Shown here: positions 35,447 to 44,189 of the stretch, piece after piece
Numbering within the stretch: position 1 is the stretch's first letter
Layout of the letters: every line of letters starts with the position of its first letter
Source: Bacillota bacterium
GTDB taxonomy: Bacteria > Bacillota > Clostridia > Acetivibrionales > JANLFN01
Length of the DNA stretch: 46,692 bases
Direction of reading: 5' to 3'
NCBI GenBank assembly: GCA_030705825.1
Contig: JAUZPR010000011.1
Coordinates: forward strand, 1 to 46,692
Made by a program: the position numbers and the translations under genes
The notes under the pieces: generated by a model
Databases searched by the model: none
What the model saw: the letters and a program-made list of their open reading frames with translations, nothing else
What the model was told of the DNA's origin: nothing

Positions 35447-36475
35447 TCATCCTTTTAATGTTTTTCTGATCAATTCTGCGCGTTTTATATCCCTTTCATA
35501 TGGGTTAAGCAAGCTTCCGCTTATTTTCTGAAGGTTTGCAGGCTGTATTAAAACCATTAATTCATCCACTTTGTTTACATCTATATCATCAATTATGCCC
35601 AAATTTGCACCCAGTCTCACATCCGAAAGCAATTTTACAGCCTCTTCAGCCGATACTATTCTTGCAGTACAGAGTAATCCGAAAGATCTGCATACCCTGT
35701 CTTCAAACTTATAGGGATTCTGTTTATGTAGTTCCAGCCTTAGAACTCTTTCCTGCTCAATAATCTGATCTATTATGCGGGTTATGTGAGATACAATTTC
35801 CTCTTCACTCTGCCCAAGAGTAACCTGATTGGATATCTGAAACATATTCCCCGAGGCTTCGCTATTTTCTCCGTATAAACCTCTTACAGCCACATTCAGC
35901 TTGGTACATGCCTCCAATATACTTCTAATATATCCGGTCATGGTAAGCGCCGGAAGATGAAGCATAGCAGATGCCCTGATACCTGTTCCGACATTTGTCG
36001 GGCAGCAGGTCAGATACCCATAATCGTTACTATAGGCAAAATCCACCTTTTCTCCAATAATATTATCCAGTTCATTGCATTTGTTCCAGGCCTTATCTAT
36101 ATTCATGCCTTTGAATATGCACTGTAGCCTTAAGTGGTCTTCCTCATTGATCATTATACTTATAATTCCGTCCTGGCTTATTATTACCCCGCTGTCTTTC
36201 TGACTTTCTTCAAGATCAGGACTTATCAGGTGTTTTTCAACAAGGACATGCTTGCTGATGGAATCCAGTTGGTTTACATCAACAAATAAAAACTTTTCAT
36301 TCGATAGCTTTTCATTATTCAAAATTGATTCCCTGGCCTCGTCCAATACCTTAAGTCCCTGCTCTTTGGACATTCTGAAAGGAAAGGGATATTTACTGAA
36401 ATTACGGGCCAATCTTATTCTGCTGCTTACCACAACATCCGAATCAGGTCCGTACGATTCTTTGTCATCAAGCAT
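35447..36475 (-). CDS. mcsB: Protein arginine kinase McsB
   Basis: Phosphorylates arginine residues to mark proteins for ClpC-ClpP and inactivates CtsR. 342 residues. It has the phosphagen-kinase core: GPDSDVVVSSRIRLARN near the start, YLTCCPTNVGTGIRASAMLHLP around the catalytic region, and TLGQSEEEIVSHITRIIDQII. Start is ATG at 36475, seven bases after GGAGG; the frame stays open to a TTG at 36511 that has no ribosome site. It is coupled to mcsA (40 bases apart). Confidence 0.96.
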   Translation of the reverse strand: MLDDKESYGPDSDVVVSSRIRLARNFSKYPFPFRMSKEQGLKVLDEARESILNNEKLSNEKFLFVDVNQLDSISKHVLVEKHLISPDLEESQKDSGVIISQDGIISIMINEEDHLRLQCIFKGMNIDKAWNKCNELDNIIGEKVDFAYSNDYGYLTCCPTNVGTGIRASAMLHLPALTMTGYIRSILEACTKLNVAVRGLYGENSEASGNMFQISNQVTLGQSEEEIVSHITRIIDQIIEQERVLRLELHKQNPYKFEDRVCRSFGLLCTARIVSAEEAVKLLSDVRLGANLGIIDDIDVNKVDELMVLIQPANLQKISGSLLNPYERDIKRAELIRKTLKG

Positions 36476-36514
36476 ATACTTACCTCCATCGATGGGATCA
36501 ACTGATTCCAATAT

Positions 36515-37042
36515 CTAAACCGGCTTGTTTTGTTTAGCTTCCAGGTTCTTAATCCTGTCTCGGATTTCGGCTGCCTTTTCATATTCTTCATTCTGTATGG
36601 CCTTATTTAATAATTCTTTTAAACCGTCTATCTCATTTGCCTGTTTCGGCTGAGTCAAAGCCATGCCTTGCTGTTTACTGCCGGGCGATTTTCCGCAGTG
36701 GACCGCATTTCCATGCAGCCTTTTCAGCAGCAGGTCAAGCTTGTCATGATAAAGCTCATAACAGCTGCCGCATCCCAGCTTCCCGCTTTTTTGAAATTCC
36801 TCATATGTCATTCCGCATTTTTCACATATTACCCGGGGTTCGGACTGAATCCTGTAACCATTGTCGGAAGCAAATTCCATAATACCGGAGAGAAAATCAC
36901 TTATACTGAAGGGTGAACCAAAAGTGACCTGTCCTTTTTCTTTGGCACACTGTTCACACAAATACATTTCTACCTTGTTATTATTAACTACCTGTGTAAA
37001 ATGAACACTCGCAGGTCTTTTCTGACACCATTGACACAGCAT
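36515..37042 (-). CDS. mcsA: McsA, activator of McsB
   Basis: Zinc-finger adaptor needed for McsB activity. 175 residues. Two four-cysteine zinc sites (CQWC...CEQC; CEKCG...CGSC) and a C-terminal UVR motif (LKELLNKAIQNEEYEKAAEIRDRIKNLE). ATG at 37042 with GGGGAG eight bases upstream; the GTG at 37051 lies within the ribosome site. It stands second after ctsR, but a 350-base repeat-filled gap separates them. Confidence 0.95.
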   Translation of the reverse strand: MLCQWCQKRPASVHFTQVVNNNKVEMYLCEQCAKEKGQVTFGSPFSISDFLSGIMEFASDNGYRIQSEPRVICEKCGMTYEEFQKSGKLGCGSCYELYHDKLDLLLKRLHGNAVHCGKSPGSKQQGMALTQPKQANEIDGLKELLNKAIQNEEYEKAAEIRDRIKNLEAKQNKPV

Positions 37043-37062
37043 TAAATTCACTCCCCTTAATT

Positions 37063-37132
37063 CAGTGTACAGTTGACAGTGTACAGTGTACAGTTTCTAG
37101 CTAGTTGAAAATTGACAATTGAGAGATGACAG
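37063..37132. repeat. Heptanucleotide array inside the ctsR operon, left half
   Basis: Ten units in register: CAGTGTA, CAGTTGA, CAGTGTA, CAGTGTA, CAGTTTC, TAGCTAG, TTGAAAA, TTGACAA, TTGAGAG, ATGACAG. It begins about ten bases upstream of the mcsA ribosome site. An AT-rich core of about 100 bases (37133-37230), with no visible motif, follows. Confidence 0.85.
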
Positions 37133-37230
37133 TTCTAATATATAAGAACTTACATCATCTGCTATATATAATATTTAAATAAACAAAAGATTTACCCAAT
37201 ATAATAAAGATATTTAATATTTGCTTACCA

Positions 37231-37396
37231 CTGTCAACTGCATTTCCAACTGTCATCTGTCAATTGTCAACTGTACACTGCCATTTTCAACTGTCCTCTA
37301 TCTGATAACTGTAAATTGTACACTGTAAACTGTACACTATTATTAACTGTACATTGTTCTTAACTGTACACTGTACACTGTCAACTGTACACTATT
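37231..37396. repeat. Heptanucleotide array inside the ctsR operon, right half
   Basis: About 23 mostly seven-base units of CTGTACA/CTGTCAA type with a few indels, opposite in sense to 37063-37132. It runs right up to the ctsR stop codon. Together the halves form an inverted pair of 330 bases between ctsR and mcsA. Confidence 0.85.
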
Positions 37397-37855
37397 TTAT
37401 ATGAGTAGACTTGTCAGCATGTTTTTAAGGATGGACGCCCTTATCAAATCTTTAACCTGAGTAGGAATTCCGACCAGGACCTTGTCACTGACAGCTGCCC
37501 TCAGAATTAATCCTTCCCTTGACGATACCACTTCATAGTCCATAAAGTTATTTATGAAAGCTTCGGCTGACTGTTGGGAAATACTGCCCCCTATGGCATT
37601 GACTATATGCATGAGGTAACTTCCGGTATTACCTATATTTACACGTTTTATTCTTATGTGTCCGCCTCCGCCTCTTCTACTTTCTACATAATAGCCTCTT
37701 TCAGATGTAAATCTGGTATCAATTACGTAATTTATCTGGGAAGGCACACAATTGAACTGGTTTGCAAGCTCATTCCGCTGGATCTCGATAGATCCGTCCA
37801 TATCATCCATCAATTGTTTTATAAATGCTTCTATCAAATCACTTAATCTAGCCAC
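37397..37855 (-). CDS. ctsR: Transcriptional repressor CtsR
   Basis: Heat-sensing repressor of clp genes. 152 residues, standard. N-terminal winged helix (LSDLIEAFIKQLM...IQRNELANQFNCVPSQINYVIDTRFTSERGYYVESRRGGGGHIRIKRV) includes the glycine-rich thermosensing wing RGGGG. Start is GTG at 37855, preceded by AAGGTGA; upstream in-frame extension runs through the operator and is not coding. Its own operator lies just upstream, so the operon is autoregulated. Confidence 0.96.
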   Translation of the reverse strand: MARLSDLIEAFIKQLMDDMDGSIEIQRNELANQFNCVPSQINYVIDTRFTSERGYYVESRRGGGGHIRIKRVNIGNTGSYLMHIVNAIGGSISQQSAEAFINNFMDYEVVSSREGLILRAAVSDKVLVGIPTQVKDLIRASILKNMLTSLLI

Positions 37856-37878
37856 TTTGGTCACCTTCCTGATTTGAT

Positions 37879-37895
37879 TTTGACTATCTTTGACT
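37879..37895 (-). promoter_or_regulatory. CtsR operator
   Basis: Minus strand AGTCAAA-GAT-AGTCAAA, an exact match to the CtsR heptad direct repeat (RGTCAAA-N3-RGTCAAA). It sits between the -10 box and the ribosome site, where binding would block transcription. Confidence 0.95.
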
Positions 37896-37903
37896 TTAAC
37901 AAA

Positions 37904-37932
37904 AGTATACCCCATATCTGAAATAAATTCAA
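37904..37932 (-). promoter_or_regulatory. SigA promoter of the ctsR operon
   Basis: Minus strand TTGAAT (37932-37927), 17-base spacer, TATACT (37909-37904), immediately upstream of the CtsR operator. Confidence 0.85.
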
Positions 37933-37982
37933 TATGAATGTTATTTCATAATGAAAAAATTCATATGGGGTAATTATTTGGT

Positions 37983-38183
37983 CTAATCGCTTCTTTTTTT
38001 ATCATTTTTATTACTGTCAATATCGGGAGTCAGCTCTTTTGTTACTTCCTCCATATGCCTTGCAGTTTTTCTCTGCCTGTCGGGAGTGACCCATTGATGG
38101 AAGGATGAGATAAATTCACCGTACTTGGTTGTGTCTTCTATTCTCTCGTCTGTAATATTTGTTTTATTTTTTTTATTAGCCAT
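37983..38183 (-). CDS. Small charged protein, function unknown
   Basis: 66 residues, hydrophilic, strongly charged (MANKKNKTNITDERIEDTTKYGEFISSFHQWVTPDRQRKTARHMEEVTKEL...). No membrane segment, signal peptide or Cys. ATG at 38183 has GAGGAG eight bases upstream, which supports translation. It lies between the ctsR promoter region and the CDF terminator. I do not recognise the family. Confidence 0.65.
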   Translation of the reverse strand: MANKKNKTNITDERIEDTTKYGEFISSFHQWVTPDRQRKTARHMEEVTKELTPDIDSNKNDKKRSD

Positions 38184-38254
38184 AAAGAATTCTCCTCAAA
38201 ATATATTTTTATATATTTTTTGCAGCCGGGTGTACTTTATACAAAACAAATTTT

Positions 38255-38309
38255 TGAATTAAAAATAAAATTGGGACACACTTCTACTTTTATAGAAGAA
38301 TGTCCCAAT
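38255..38309 (-). terminator. Terminator after the CDF exporter gene
   Basis: Minus strand stem ATTGGGACA / TGTCCCAAT with an inner CTTCTA / TAGAAG stem, followed by TTTTATTTTTAATT. Confidence 0.85.
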
Positions 38310-38334
38310 CAGTCATTTTCAAAAATATACCTGC

Positions 38335-39747
38335 TTATCCCTCAACCGGTTCAACATGTATATGAACCGCCTCGACGTCGCTTATACCTTCACGTATCAT
38401 GTTGGAAATGCCTTTCGAAATCTGTTCGGTCTTTTCAATGGAATAATTCTCTTCCAGTTCACAGTGGAGAAAAATTGTAAGCTTGTTTTCCCTGCTGTAA
38501 ATCTTTATATCATGACAATTTGGCTTTTCAGGTACCTGCTTGATTAATTCATATATATTATCTATAATATGACCACTCTGTCCGGTTATATCTTCAGCGT
38601 GTATATTCTGCTGCTCAACATATTCAAAGTTAACACTTACATCCTGTACATCATCCATTGCTTCCTGTATCAAATTACCTATGGTGTGCGACAATCCATG
38701 CGATTCGTTCAGGCTCATACATTCCTTTACCTCTATATGAATGGCTATGAACTTTTTGCCTGACACCTCATAGACATGGATATTGTGTATATTTGTGCAA
38801 ACAGGAAATTTATCAACTATCTTCTTGACCGTATGATAAACCTCCCTGTCTTCCATGCCCGAAACATCGACAGGAAAGGTACTGATAACAATATCGCTGT
38901 TTGGTATGCTCTTCTGCAGTCTGTTCCTTATCTCATCAACTATGGAATGGACAACCCTATGGCTTTCATTCCTTGCAATGCCTACACTTATATCAATAAA
39001 ATAATTTGCGCCCGAAGGCCTAACACGTGCATTTTCAACATCCAGAACCCCTTTTACTCCGTTAACCTCATGAAGGATTGTACTGACCATACCTTTCGGA
39101 GCAGTATCAAGAAGCGCATCAATAGTACGTTTCCCAAGCTTGATACTTACTGTTATAACCAAAGCCGATACACCAAGAGCTGCAATTGGGTCTCCGTATT
39201 TCATGAACGGGATTTTAAAATAGTCGCCAATGCCTACAAAGAGCAACCCTGCTATTACCACATACGAACTCCATACATCTGTGTCGAAATGAAGAGCGTC
39301 GGCCTCCAAAGCCTGACTTCCGTATTTTTTTGCCGCTTTCCGCAAAACCTTGGCCCTGGTTATATTGATAGCTATTGAAAGTATCATAATACCAATGCCC
39401 CAAAGAGTTTCCGAAACCTTTAGGCTTACCAATTCGCCCAAAAACAGCCTTTTAACCGCCTCATCAATGATCCATGCACAGGTGACCAACAAAAGCAAAG
39501 TTTCTATGAGTGCGGAAAAGCTTTCTACCTTGCCGTGACCGTAATTATGCTCCATATCGGCAGGTTTGTCCGATATCCTTACTGCAAAGAACGTAACAAC
39601 TGCAGCACCTAAATCCAGTGCAGAATGCGCCGCCTCAGACAAAATTCCCAAGCTGCCTGTTGTTACACCAACAATTATTTTGACCAACGTCAGGAAAACC
39701 GCTGCAATTACAGAACTGAATGCAACTTTTTGTTTTTCGCCGTTCAT
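38335..39747 (-). CDS. Cation diffusion facilitator metal exporter with three C-terminal dimer-type domains
   Basis: Proton-driven exporter of divalent metals, 470 residues against about 300 for ordinary members. The membrane domain spans residues 1-205; the two metal-site pairs are H41-x3-D45 (HSALD) and H153-x3-D157 (HFDTD). After it come three related alpha/beta units of the cytosolic ZT_dimer type: about 213-293, 300-376 and 395-466; family members normally have one. Start is ATG at 39747 after GGGGAGG. The transcript starts with a probable NiCo riboswitch and terminator, so cobalt, nickel or iron(II) is the likely cargo (inference from the known partner genes of that riboswitch). Confidence 0.94.
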   Translation of the reverse strand: MNGEKQKVAFSSVIAAVFLTLVKIIVGVTTGSLGILSEAAHSALDLGAAVVTFFAVRISDKPADMEHNYGHGKVESFSALIETLLLLVTCAWIIDEAVKRLFLGELVSLKVSETLWGIGIMILSIAINITRAKVLRKAAKKYGSQALEADALHFDTDVWSSYVVIAGLLFVGIGDYFKIPFMKYGDPIAALGVSALVITVSIKLGKRTIDALLDTAPKGMVSTILHEVNGVKGVLDVENARVRPSGANYFIDISVGIARNESHRVVHSIVDEIRNRLQKSIPNSDIVISTFPVDVSGMEDREVYHTVKKIVDKFPVCTNIHNIHVYEVSGKKFIAIHIEVKECMSLNESHGLSHTIGNLIQEAMDDVQDVSVNFEYVEQQNIHAEDITGQSGHIIDNIYELIKQVPEKPNCHDIKIYSRENKLTIFLHCELEENYSIEKTEQISKGISNMIREGISDVEAVHIHVEPVEG

Positions 39748-39772
39748 CAATACCCTCCCCATTCACCTTGAT

Positions 39773-39811
39773 ATAAATAAACCCGCAGGACAATTAATAT
39801 GTCCCGCGGGT
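39773..39811 (-). terminator. Riboswitch-controlled terminator upstream of the CDF gene
   Basis: Minus strand ACCCGCGGGACA / TGTCCTGCGGGT (one mismatch), seven-base loop, then TTTATTTAT. Its 5' arm is also the 3' part of the metal aptamer, so the two folds exclude each other. Confidence 0.85.
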
Positions 39812-39885
39812 GGTTATCCCTCCGCTGCCCCAAAAGGCCCAGCCCCATATACCAATTTGGCATATTGCCTGCTCAAAAGCATATT
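39796..39885 (-). ncRNA. NiCo (czcD-type) metal riboswitch aptamer
   Basis: Minus strand has the order of the NiCo class as I recall it: GAGCAGGCAAT, a small hairpin (ATGCC / GGTAT), ATGGGGCTGGGCC, a second hairpin returning GGGGCAGCGG, then a last stem and GCGGGACA. The outer stem AATATG (39885-39880) pairs exactly with CATATT (39801-39796). It lies between a SigA promoter and a CDF exporter gene, the known setting, and overlaps a terminator, giving a metal-on switch. The class assignment rests on memory of the consensus. Confidence 0.85.
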
Positions 39886-39909
39886 TATTTTGCTTCTTTC
39901 GAATAATAA

Positions 39910-39937
39910 TATATAACGAACCAGGATTTTCTGTCAA
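39910..39937 (-). promoter_or_regulatory. SigA promoter of the CDF gene
   Basis: Minus strand perfect TTGACA (39937-39932), 16-base spacer, TATATA (39915-39910); TATATT at 18 bases is equally possible. It starts the transcript about 20 bases before the metal aptamer. Confidence 0.75.
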
Positions 39938-39942
39938 GAGTT

Positions 39943-40425
39943 TTATCTGTCATTGTCATGGCAAGCCATATCTATGACAATAGCCAATGCGAGATTGGAA
40001 ATCTGGTCCTCCCCGTCTTCAATATCAACACCATATGTATCGGACATTGCAAAGAACTGTTTTGATATTCTGGCGGTAATTCTTCCGTTTTTAACCAGAT
40101 TGAATTCATGCGCCCAGAAATCACCCTGCACAACATATTGCGTCATATCATTGGTATTAATTACGAAATCATTTTTCAAAAATGCAAATTTCTTTTTAAT
40201 ATTTGCTACCTGCTGGCCCGCAATATAAATATTATATTCCGGCATGAATCTGAACAGCTTCTGTTCTATAAAACAAAGTTCATTTCCCGATAGATCAAAA
40301 ATCCTCAGTTTATGTCCCAGAGACAATACCTGGCTTCTAACAATAAATACATCATTCCCGGTAATATCTTTTATAGCAAAGCTATCACCCAATGAAAATA
40401 TTTTTTGCCTGACTATATACCTCAA
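39943..40425 (-). CDS. LURP-one-related (YxjI-like) family protein
   Basis: 160 residues with the repeated beta-hairpin pattern of the LURP-one/scramblase-like fold: MRYIVRQKIFSLGDSFAIKDITGNDVFIVRSQVLSLGHKLRIFDLSGNELCFIEQKLFRFMPEYNIYI. The C-terminus ends with a hydrophobic helix (SNLALAIVIDMACH). Molecular role in bacteria is not established. Start is TTG at 40425, seven bases after GGGGGG; no ATG fits. It is followed closely by the CDF promoter, so the two are probably separate units. Confidence 0.85.
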   Translation of the reverse strand: MRYIVRQKIFSLGDSFAIKDITGNDVFIVRSQVLSLGHKLRIFDLSGNELCFIEQKLFRFMPEYNIYIAGQQVANIKKKFAFLKNDFVINTNDMTQYVVQGDFWAHEFNLVKNGRITARISKQFFAMSDTYGVDIEDGEDQISNLALAIVIDMACHDNDR

Positions 40426-40490
40426 ATAATACCCCCCTTAACCTGCATATTATCAGTAAAACAATCCATTATTTATTATATCATAAACAT

Positions 40491-40520
40491 TTTACATGTA
40501 GTGCATTAATGAACTATAAT
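40491..40520 (+). promoter_or_regulatory. SigA promoter of the ABC exporter cluster
   Basis: TTTACA (40491-40496), 18-base spacer, TATAAT (40515-40520). It leaves an AT-rich leader of about 130 bases with no recognised RNA motif. Confidence 0.65.
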
Positions 40521-40653
40521 ATGGAAATTATATTAAAATATATACCATTTTTTGTTAATATATACATGAGTATGTTTCAACTAGAAAATACCATAAAACT
40601 GAAACAAATTCCCATTAATTTAAGTCTAATTTGTAATATGGGGTGATTTCTTG

Positions 40654-43254
40654 ATGAGAAAATTCGTAAAATGCACTAAAGCTTTGATGCTAATATTTTC
40701 AGCAGCATTGATATTAGAGGTTTCCATGCCTTTGAACGCTTATGCGGCAGCATCTGGAAGCAGCATAACCATGGCAGTTAAGGCTGGGTATGATGATACT
40801 GCAAGGGTAGGCGCATCGGTTCCGTTTCATGTTGCCATTAGAAACAAAGGCAGTGATATCTCGGGTGAAGTTCAGATTATTCTTTCGACCAATCCCGATA
40901 CTCGAACAGCTTATGCCCAGCCCGTAACACTGCCGAAAGGCACCGATAAGGATATTCTGATATATGTTCCGCTGAATACGGCAAATAAAAAAATTGAAGT
41001 AAGGTTTGTAAGCGGAACCAAAACTATTAAAACAGTCAATTATGACTTTAAAAAGCTTATTCCTCCCGAAACACCTGTTATAGCCATACTTTCGGATGAT
41101 CCCAACGGGTTTGGGAGCCTGGGAGGAATGAAAATCGTTCAAAACATGGATCCCAATCAGGCATATGACCTTAAGCAGAAAATGGCTATGGCTGCATCAT
41201 CTGCAGTTCAGGTCCCAGCTTTGTCAGATGTGCCCGTAGAAATAATACCATTGGGTGCCGATAGTTTCCCAGCGGATATTAAAACCATGAGTGGTTTTGA
41301 TATATTGGTTATAAGTAATTTTGACACTTCATCCCTTTCCGAAAAACAAAAAAACACAATTCAAGATTGGGTTGAACAGGGTAAGACACTTTACATCGGA
41401 ACCGGGCCTAACTGGTCAAAGGTTTACAATGGCCTGCCCGATTCGCTCAGACCTTTTAAAATAAACGGTACAAGAAACATACCTGTACCGACTGCCATAG
41501 GGAAATTCTGCAAGTCTGATGTGCCCTCGGGCAACCTTAATATGGCTAATCTAACCGCCGGAACCGGTACAATAGTTATCAGTGAAGGTTCAACTCCCAT
41601 CTCGACAGCCTATAATAAAGGAAGAGGAATAGTAGCTGTTCTTTCATTCGATCCTTCCTTGAGTCCAATATCCGACTGGAATGATGTCCAGGCCTTCTGG
41701 AAAAACCTTATAATCAAGACAGAGAGCCTTAAAAATATGACGGCTGCTGTGAACAGTTCAGGCGGTTTAACTACTTCCTATAATCCATACATAGATTTTC
41801 AATATCTAGCTTCATCTGTACCTGAAAATCAAACACCTCCCTTCACACTGCTTATTATACTTTTAATCATATACATATTGATTGCCGGACCTGTTATATA
41901 TATTTTACTCAAGCTGAAGGATAAAAGGGATTGGAATTGGCTAGTCATACCGGTCTTCGCACTTGTATTCCTGGGTATCATATATATGGTCGGAAGCAGG
42001 ACCAGATACACCTCTGCTGTTCTTAACAATGTATCCTATATCAATATTGATTCCAAAAATCAGACAGCTGACTTTACAACATGGATGGGTGCGTTCAACA
42101 ATAACCGCGGAAGCATGAAATTTGTATTTGACAAGGATATGGACCTGCAAACGAATAACAACATTTATTACGACCGCGGTATGGTAATGAGTCCCCAGCA
42201 GCAGCTAAACCAACAAATTCTAAGCAAATACACCTTTTCGGATCCGCCATCCTATGAACTATACAACGTTAACCTTTGGGAACCACGATATGTATATACA
42301 AGCAATACCAAACCCTTCAAGGGCTTTTCGATAGAAAAGATATCAATAGATAAGGGAATACTGACGGCATTGATAAAAAACGATACCCCTTACAGTATGA
42401 AGGAATCTGTAATGATTATAGGCAATAATTACGTTGATACCGGCGATATAGCATCAGGCACCGAAAAGAGCATATCCGTCAGCGTGAATAGTAAAGACGT
42501 TAAGAAAAAGCTTGATGAATTTCTTGATTATCGTTATGGCCAGCCTTATATGGGCGGACCGGGACAAAAAATGCCAAAGGATTATGCTGAGAAAAGCAGA
42601 AAAAGGAACATATACGAGAATTTACTCAGGAATGTGCTGAATTACAGATACACAAACGCATCAGGTGTTAAGGATGCAAGTGTGTTATTTGTAGCCATGA
42701 ACTATGATGATCAGGGTTATAACATAACCGTAAACGGAAAAGTACCAAAAAAATATAATACCAATGTCATTTTTTCAAACAGCAGCTTTAATCTGGAAAA
42801 GGGCAAACATGTCGAAATACCTGGAGGTATAATCAACCCTGTACTGGTTACCCAAAACGTTGCATTTTATGATGACCCGGTATCGGGAGGCGTACGCGTC
42901 CAGAATGACGGGGATTTTGAATTCAAGGCCAACATGCCTTTAAACATCAGGATTGACCAGTTAAAAATCAACTGGGCAACCGTGCTGCCAAGCTATATTA
43001 AATACCAGCCCAAACTCCCCAATGGTTCCCAGCAGCAGCCGGCAGCAAAAAACAGCTATAGATTCTATATTTATAACTATAAAACAGCTTCCTGGGAGGA
43101 AATGCAGCAGCAGTTCTCTGTTTCCAACTCAGCCAGTTATATTAAAAACACAGGTGACTTAAAGCTGAAGGTTAGTGCAAAACTGGATAAAAACGGAGCC
43201 CAGCAGGAGCTGCTCGGTATACCTGAAATAACATTGAGCGGGGAGGTACAGTAA
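40654..43254 (+). CDS. Large secreted/membrane protein of an ABC exporter cluster, function unknown
   Basis: About 866 residues. Signal peptide (roughly 1-32, cleavage near AYA). The first extracellular part (35-380) begins with a beta-sandwich (FHVAIRNKGSDISGEVQIILS) and continues with a glutamine-amidotransferase-like or Rossmann-like segment (FDILVISNFDTSSLSEKQKNTIQDWVEQGKTLYIGTGPNW). Two membrane helices follow (about 394-417 and 425-445; LLIILLIIYILIAGPVIYILL and WLVIPVFALVFLGIIYMVG). A second extracellular beta-rich part fills the rest. GGGGTGA precedes TTG 40651 and ATG 40654; either may start it. It overlaps the ATPase start by one base (TAATG), so it is coupled to the transporter. 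It resembles proteins seen beside ABC exporter and MoxR/DUF58 genes, but no function is assigned. Confidence 0.85.
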   Translation: MRKFVKCTKALMLIFSAALILEVSMPLNAYAAASGSSITMAVKAGYDDTARVGASVPFHVAIRNKGSDISGEVQIILSTNPDTRTAYAQPVTLPKGTDKDILIYVPLNTANKKIEVRFVSGTKTIKTVNYDFKKLIPPETPVIAILSDDPNGFGSLGGMKIVQNMDPNQAYDLKQKMAMAASSAVQVPALSDVPVEIIPLGADSFPADIKTMSGFDILVISNFDTSSLSEKQKNTIQDWVEQGKTLYIGTGPNWSKVYNGLPDSLRPFKINGTRNIPVPTAIGKFCKSDVPSGNLNMANLTAGTGTIVISEGSTPISTAYNKGRGIVAVLSFDPSLSPISDWNDVQAFWKNLIIKTESLKNMTAAVNSSGGLTTSYNPYIDFQYLASSVPENQTPPFTLLIILLIIYILIAGPVIYILLKLKDKRDWNWLVIPVFALVFLGIIYMVGSRTRYTSAVLNNVSYINIDSKNQTADFTTWMGAFNNNRGSMKFVFDKDMDLQTNNNIYYDRGMVMSPQQQLNQQILSKYTFSDPPSYELYNVNLWEPRYVYTSNTKPFKGFSIEKISIDKGILTALIKNDTPYSMKESVMIIGNNYVDTGDIASGTEKSISVSVNSKDVKKKLDEFLDYRYGQPYMGGPGQKMPKDYAEKSRKRNIYENLLRNVLNYRYTNASGVKDASVLFVAMNYDDQGYNITVNGKVPKKYNTNVIFSNSSFNLEKGKHVEIPGGIINPVLVTQNVAFYDDPVSGGVRVQNDGDFEFKANMPLNIRIDQLKINWATVLPSYIKYQPKLPNGSQQQPAAKNSYRFYIYNYKTASWEEMQQQFSVSNSASYIKNTGDLKLKVSAKLDKNGAQQELLGIPEITLSGEVQ

Positions 43255-44189
43255 TGCTGGTTATAGAAAATCTTGTCAAACGATATGGTAAATTCAAAGC
43301 TGTCGACGGGCTTTCGCTGGAAATTGATAAGGGCCACATATATGGCTTTGTGGGTCCGAACGGGGCAGGTAAGACAACTACCATGAAAATAATCGCAGGA
43401 TTGCTTAAACCTACACAGGGCAGGGTAATAGTGAACGGTACCGACGTTTCTGTGGATCCCAGAGGTGTCAAAAGAAAGATCGGTTACATGCCGGATTTCT
43501 TTGGTGTCTATGATGATCTTAAAGTAACCGAGTATATGAATTTCTACTGTGGGGTGTATCATATACCAAGGCCGGAACGTCGGAAAATAACCGGCCAACT
43601 GCTTGATCTTGTTGACCTTTCTGTAAAGAAGGATGCTTATGTGGATTCATTGTCAAGAGGTATGAAACAACGTCTTTGTCTGGCAAGGAGCCTAATACAC
43701 AATCCTGAGCTTCTTATACTGGATGAGCCTGCATCAGGCCTTGATCCGCGAGCCAGGATAGAAATGAAGGAAATTCTTAAGGAACTAAAAGGAATGGGAA
43801 AAACCATACTTATCAGTTCACACATATTACCCGAACTGGCTGAGGTATGCTCCTCAATCGGTATTATCGAGCATGGAAAAATGGTAGTTAGCGGAACTGT
43901 GGATGAAATACTTAAGAAAACAGCAAAAAAGAAAACTATAAGAATCAGGACTCTTGACAATTTGGAATCAGCACTGAAATATATTGAAGAACAGCCGTCA
44001 ATGAGCGGTATAAGCATAAACAGCGATTTTATCGATGCTGACTTTGACGGAAACTCCCAAATATTGTCCGAGATATTGAAGGGTATGGTTATGAACGGGA
44101 TTCCAGTAACCTCCTTCTCAGAACTTGAGGGAAGTCTCGAATCAGTATTTATGCACCTTACGGAAGGAGGTATCCAGGATGCAAGTTAA
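43254..44189 (+). CDS. ABC transporter ATP-binding protein
   Basis: 311 residues, one nucleotide-binding domain: Walker A GPNGAGKTTTMKIIAGLL (residues 35-52), signature LSRGMKQRLCLARSLI, Walker B LLILDEPASGLDPRAR and the switch His in ISSHILPELAEV. The C-terminal extension of about 85 residues is typical of drug/peptide/surface-factor exporters. ATG overlaps the stop of the gene before; its own stop overlaps the permease start by 11 bases. The substrate is unknown. Confidence 0.95.
   Translation: MLVIENLVKRYGKFKAVDGLSLEIDKGHIYGFVGPNGAGKTTTMKIIAGLLKPTQGRVIVNGTDVSVDPRGVKRKIGYMPDFFGVYDDLKVTEYMNFYCGVYHIPRPERRKITGQLLDLVDLSVKKDAYVDSLSRGMKQRLCLARSLIHNPELLILDEPASGLDPRARIEMKEILKELKGMGKTILISSHILPELAEVCSSIGIIEHGKMVVSGTVDEILKKTAKKKTIRIRTLDNLESALKYIEEQPSMSGISINSDFIDADFDGNSQILSEILKGMVMNGIPVTSFSELEGSLESVFMHLTEGGIQDAS

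Noticed and set aside
37063-37396. CRISPR array
   Set aside because: Repeats are seven bases long and contiguous with no spacers, and there are no cas genes.
38776-39378. 200-codon open frame opposite the CDF exporter gene
   Set aside because: Antisense of a gene with clear family motifs.
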